Positions 6,272 through 8,535 of a DNA stretch of 8,535 nt are shown one piece after another (position 1 is the stretch's first letter; every line of letters starts with the position of its first letter). Both the position numbers and the translations under genes were made by a program. The stretch is from Saprospiraceae bacterium (GTDB taxonomy: Bacteria > Bacteroidota > Bacteroidia > Chitinophagales > Saprospiraceae). The notes under the pieces were generated by a model that saw only the letters and a program-made list of their open reading frames with translations, did not search any database and was not told the origin of the DNA. The stretch covers positions 1 through 8,535 of the forward strand of contig JADZFI010000140.1 in NCBI GenBank assembly GCA_020850025.1, given 5' to 3'.

Positions 6272-6483
6272 GAAAAGGCAGGAAGGACACGAAGGCGCAA
6301 AGGCGCGAGCGAAGTAAAAAATAGGAGGGTGTCTTAAAAGTAATTTTTTACCGCAGAGGCGGAGAGCCGCGGAGGTGTAACAAACAACTCTGCGGCTCTC
6401 CGCCTCTGCGGTAAATCTAAAAATGCTACTTGCGAGACACCCTCTTCGAGTCTTTGTGCCTTTGTGTCCCTCGTGCCTTTCAA
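6270..6483. repeat. Long imperfect palindromic repeat (REP/MITE-like) between convergent genes
   Basis: The left half (6270-6374) and right half (6388-6483) are imperfect reverse complements. The core is a 28-bp stem (6347-6374 with 6388-6415, one G-T pair, 13-nt loop) carrying CCGCAGAGGCGGAGAGCCGC. Further out are an exact 10-bp pair (GAGGGTGTCT 6325-6334, AGACACCCTC 6435-6444) and looser arms with GGACAC..AAGGC.CAAAG, ending in TTGAAA-type termini at 6270 and 6483. No transposase is present. It resembles the GC-rich dispersed palindromic repeats seen in environmental bacteria, but copy number cannot be judged from one copy. No T-run follows the core stem on either strand, so it is not a classic terminator. 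Confidence 0.7.
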
Positions 6484-7211
6484 GCTGAGGCAGCTTCGCG
6501 CACCAGCAGCTGGAAGCCATTTCCGTGAATATTTACAATTTCAATGGCAGGGTCAAGCGCCAGGTATTTGCGGAGCTTGGTCACGAATACGTCCATGGAT
6601 CGTGCCGTGAAGTAGGTATCCTCGTGCCAGATCTTGGTAAGCGCTTCTGAGCGTGGCGTTACATCGTTGAGGTATTTACAGAACAGTTTCAGCAGTTCTG
6701 CTTCCTTGGGACTGAGCTTCCACTGATTCTCCTCGCCGGGTTTGGCTTCAGTGAAGGTGAGAATACGCAGCGGGAAGTTGAAGTGGTACTTGCCAATGTT
6801 GAACTCACGCTGATCGTCGCGTGGATCAGGATTTTTATTCACGCGCTTGAGCACTGCCTGGATGCGCAACAACAATTCCTCCGAGTTGAAGGGCTTGGGA
6901 ATGTAGTCGTCAGCGCCAAGCTTGAAGCCCTGAAGCACGTCGTCCTTCATGGTTTTAGCCGTAAGGAAAATGATCGGAACGTCTTTATTGCGTTCACGCA
7001 CATCCTTGGCCAGTGTGAATCCATCCTTTCGGGGCATCATCACATCGAAAACACAGAGGTCGTAATGGCTTTTGCGAAATGCTTCGAGGCCCTGAACGCC
7101 ATCGGTGGCCAGGTGGACCTCATAATCGTGCATCTCCAGGTAAGAGCGGAGCACATCGCCGAAATTTTGGTCGTCTTCGACCAGCAGGATTTTGTATCGA
7201 GCACTTGCCAT
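6480..7211 (-). CDS. OmpR/PhoB-family response regulator, RprY-like
   Basis: The 243-residue protein has a receiver domain (about 6-122) and a winged-helix DNA-binding domain (about 140-236). Receiver residues are complete: D13/D14, phosphoacceptor D56 in CVFDVMMPRKDGF, T84 in FLTAK and K106 in PKPF. The C-terminal half has the expected wing region (SMDVFVTKLRKYL...IEIVNIHGNGFQL). Similarity to Bacteroides RprY is strong from memory (DVMMP.KDGFTLA, IIFLTAK, FKLGADDYI.KPF, ARSMDV..TKLRK.L). It should be a cytoplasmic transcription factor activated by phosphorylation. No histidine kinase is in the window. ATG 7211 is the natural start, with the receiver beginning five residues later. The stop (6480-6482) lies within the outer end of the palindromic repeat. 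Family confidence is very high; RprY orthology is probable, regulon unknown. Confidence 0.97.
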   Translation of the reverse strand: MASARYKILLVEDDQNFGDVLRSYLEMHDYEVHLATDGVQGLEAFRKSHYDLCVFDVMMPRKDGFTLAKDVRERNKDVPIIFLTAKTMKDDVLQGFKLGADDYIPKPFNSEELLLRIQAVLKRVNKNPDPRDDQREFNIGKYHFNFPLRILTFTEAKPGEENQWKLSPKEAELLKLFCKYLNDVTPRSEALTKIWHEDTYFTARSMDVFVTKLRKYLALDPAIEIVNIHGNGFQLLVREAASA

Positions 7212-7272
7212 GGCGTTGTCGGTTTGAGAGTGTTCGTAAGATTAAAGAATTGTTCAAGGATTGATATTAAAA

Positions 7273-7294
7273 GTACTGTTCCGGAGGACAGTAC
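7273..7294 (-). repeat. 7-bp dyad upstream of the response regulator gene
   Basis: GTACTGT (7273-7279) and ACAGTAC (7288-7294) form an inverted repeat with an 8-nt spacer, about 62-83 bp upstream of the regulator start. Read on the minus strand it is followed by TTTT, so it could be an operator (for example an autoregulatory site) or a weak attenuator. Neither role can be decided from the sequence. Confidence 0.45.
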
Positions 7295-7388
7295 GTATCC
7301 TAAACGTTAAATGCTCAAAACCAAGTATGTGAAAAAACACATGGTTCAGAAAAAATGTTAAAATTTTCCCTTAGCACAAGCTAAAAGT

Positions 7389-7433
7389 ACAAAAAAAATA
7401 AGGGTTCCGCAAGTGAAAACCTGCGGAACCCTC
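7389..7433 (-). terminator. Intrinsic terminator of the POT transporter gene
   Basis: AGGGTTCCGCA (7401-7411) pairs perfectly with TGCGGAACCCT (7422-7432), an 11-bp stem with a 10-nt loop. On the minus strand it is followed by TATTTTTTTT, so it ends the transporter transcript. A T-run also follows on the plus strand (7435-7440), so it could work in both directions. Confidence 0.85.
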
Positions 7434-7440
7434 CTTTTTT

Positions 7441-7473
7441 CCGTTTGAATACCGAAAAAAATCGGCCAAACGG
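7441..7473 (-). repeat. Nested hairpin after the transporter stop codon
   Basis: CCGTTTG (7441-7447) pairs with CAAACGG (7467-7473), and inside it CCGA (7452-7455) pairs with TCGG (7462-7465). It lies 12 nt after the transporter stop, directly before the terminator hairpin. It may stabilise the 3' end or assist termination. Confidence 0.5.
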
Positions 7474-7485
7474 GACAGCAACTAT

Positions 7486-8535
7486 TTATGCGCCTCCGAT
7501 GTAGGAGCGTTCTTTGATACGCGGAGAAACGAACATAAAGATCAATGCCGTGGCAAAACAGATGCCTGTGAACAGCCAGAAGAAACCTGCGCCGTGGAAC
7601 TGGGCAAAGAAGCCGCCGTTCTTGATGTTGGTCTGGATAATGGATACGATCACGTTGCCAAGGGTTACCGACAGCAGGTAGCAGGCCATGATGGTCGATT
7701 TCATGGTAGGGGGCGACTGCGTGTAGGCGTATTCCAGGCAGGTGATAGAGATCAAAACCTCGCCGGCAGTGAGGATAACGAATGCCAGGATTTGCCAGGA
7801 AATGGATGGCGTTTCACCGGCATCAATCCAGCTTTGAACAATGGCAATCACCACGAATGAAAGTGCTGTAAGGATCAGGCCGGCGCCAATTTTGCGCAGA
7901 GGCGTCACCTTAATACCCATTTTGTTCAAGGCCGGGTAAATGCCGAAAGAGAACAGCGGAATAAAGGCCAGGATGAAGGCGGCATTTACGAAGGAAATTT
8001 GCTCGGCTTCCCAGGTGATGCCCAGCCATTTCAAGTCCATGGACTTGGCTTGTACCACCCATTCCGACTGGCTTTGGTCCCACAGGGCCCAGAATACAGG
8101 CACAAAAGCAAACACGGACAGCACGCGCCAAACCGACTGGATGCCTTCAATCTTGTCTTCACCAAAGCGCTTGGAAGCGGCAGCAAAACCGCCGTTGGTG
8201 AGCGCATAGAGGTTGATGCCCACAAAATTACCCGGGGTAGCAAACCACTGCTTTTTGAAAATAAAAGCCAGCATAAGGATCAAAATACCCCAAACACCCA
8301 AAATTACCCCGATGCCAAAGGAAGAAATCTTTTCAGGCGACATGTATGGATACAGGGCAGCCAGAGAAGAGGAGCCATTGGCTTTTACATCGCTGGCAAT
8401 AATGGTCGGGATGGTATCAAAATACAGGTAGCTTACCAGCAGGGAGAAAAATGCGGTGAGGAAAATGACCAGCTTGTTCGGATCGAAAGTGGGTGGCGGA
8501 ATGCGGCGGTATTTGTGCCGGCCAGCCCAGAAAAA
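7486..8535 (-). CDS. POT/PTR2-family peptide:H+ symporter, C-terminal part (5' end outside window)
   Basis: The frame is open on the minus strand from the window edge (8535) to TAA at 7486-7488, giving 349 visible residues. An internal ATG at 8341-8343 is not the true start, because 64 conserved residues precede it, including FFWAGRHKYRRIPPP, a typical loop of POT transporters. About eight hydrophobic helices are visible, among them VFAFVPVFWALWDQSQSEW, matching the family's conserved F-W-x-L-x-D-Q helix, and GEVLISITCLEYAYTQSPP followed by MKS, matching the conserved G-E...E-x-x-Y-x-Q-x-P-x-x-M-K-S helix. The protein should sit in the inner membrane and import di- or tripeptides with protons. 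The N-terminal ExxER motif would be outside the window. The gene ends in a nested hairpin and terminator, so it is not cotranscribed with the response regulator. Family confidence is very high; exact substrate is unknown. Confidence 0.97.
   Translation of the reverse strand, partial: FFWAGRHKYRRIPPPTFDPNKLVIFLTAFFSLLVSYLYFDTIPTIIASDVKANGSSSLAALYPYMSPEKISSFGIGVILGVWGILILMLAFIFKKQWFATPGNFVGINLYALTNGGFAAASKRFGEDKIEGIQSVWRVLSVFAFVPVFWALWDQSQSEWVVQAKSMDLKWLGITWEAEQISFVNAAFILAFIPLFSFGIYPALNKMGIKVTPLRKIGAGLILTALSFVVIAIVQSWIDAGETPSISWQILAFVILTAGEVLISITCLEYAYTQSPPTMKSTIMACYLLSVTLGNVIVSIIQTNIKNGGFFAQFHGAGFFWLFTGICFATALIFMFVSPRIKERSYIGGA

Larger units (their letters stand above)
7212..7485. other. Intergenic region between transporter and response regulator genes
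   Basis: No gene is recognised here. Reading on the minus strand, the transporter 3' end is followed by a hairpin and a terminator. An AT-rich stretch then carries two small dyads (about 7319-7346 and 7273-7294) before the regulator ATG. I found no clear TAnnTTTG promoter for the response regulator, although the terminator suggests it needs one. Confidence 0.75.

Noticed and set aside
6347..6415. The repeat core as a bidirectional intrinsic terminator.
   Set aside because: The stem is strong, but neither strand has a T-run directly after it, and the M23 gene already has its own terminator at 6232-6271.
6290..6480. A CRISPR-like array suggested by short repeated GGC/CAAAG units.
   Set aside because: The units are arms of one palindrome; there are no regular direct repeats with unique spacers.
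6197..6520. A 107-residue minus-strand frame across the palindromic repeat.
   Set aside because: It runs through the repeat element, its terminator region and the end of the response regulator gene in another frame, and its sequence is repeat-derived.

Overview
The window looks like chromosomal DNA of a Bacteroidota bacterium, most likely a Saprospiria- or Chitinophagia-like lineage; that placement is inference. Supporting signs are Bacteroidota-type promoter motifs (TAnnTTTG, one with a TTTG exactly 19 bp upstream), weak or absent Shine-Dalgarno sequences, a TlpA-type protein with a DUF4369-like N-terminus, and an RprY-like response regulator. I see no phage, plasmid, IS, CRISPR or RNA genes. 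Most of the region reads as ordinary housekeeping DNA; the unusual content is at the nucleic-acid level (palindromes and dyads).

Layout. (1) Positions 1-735, minus: 5' part of an exported TlpA/thioredoxin-like protein gene, cut by the window edge. (2) Positions 736-1058: divergent intergenic region with candidate promoters for both flanking genes. (3) Positions 1059-1718, plus: YigZ/IMPACT-family protein. (4) Positions 1719-2017: gene-free. (5) Positions 2018-4749, plus: a tight three-gene run, made of an exported PA-domain M28 metallopeptidase, a MoaD-type sulfur carrier and a two-helix membrane protein of unknown function. (6) Positions 4750-5191: intergenic region with the best promoter in the window and a long structured leader. 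(7) Positions 5192-6175, plus: membrane-anchored M23 peptidase, closed by a strong intrinsic terminator. (8) About 6270-6483: a long imperfect palindromic repeat between convergent genes. (9) Positions 6480-7211, minus: OmpR/RprY-type response regulator. (10) Positions 7212-7485: intergenic hairpins and a terminator. (11) Positions 7486-8535, minus: C-terminal part of a POT-family peptide transporter, cut by the window edge.

How the genes fit together. Several products belong to the envelope or to peptide handling: an exported aminopeptidase-like enzyme, a peptide/H+ symporter, an M23 cell-wall hydrolase and a TlpA-type redox protein. They are not arranged as one dedicated system. The only probable multi-gene operon is M28-moaD-membrane protein. 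I did not find a convincing new biological system. The observations most worth following are a perfect 16-bp hairpin inside moaD, the long palindromic element whose outer end supplies the response regulator stop codon, and a dyad that brackets the M23 promoter.
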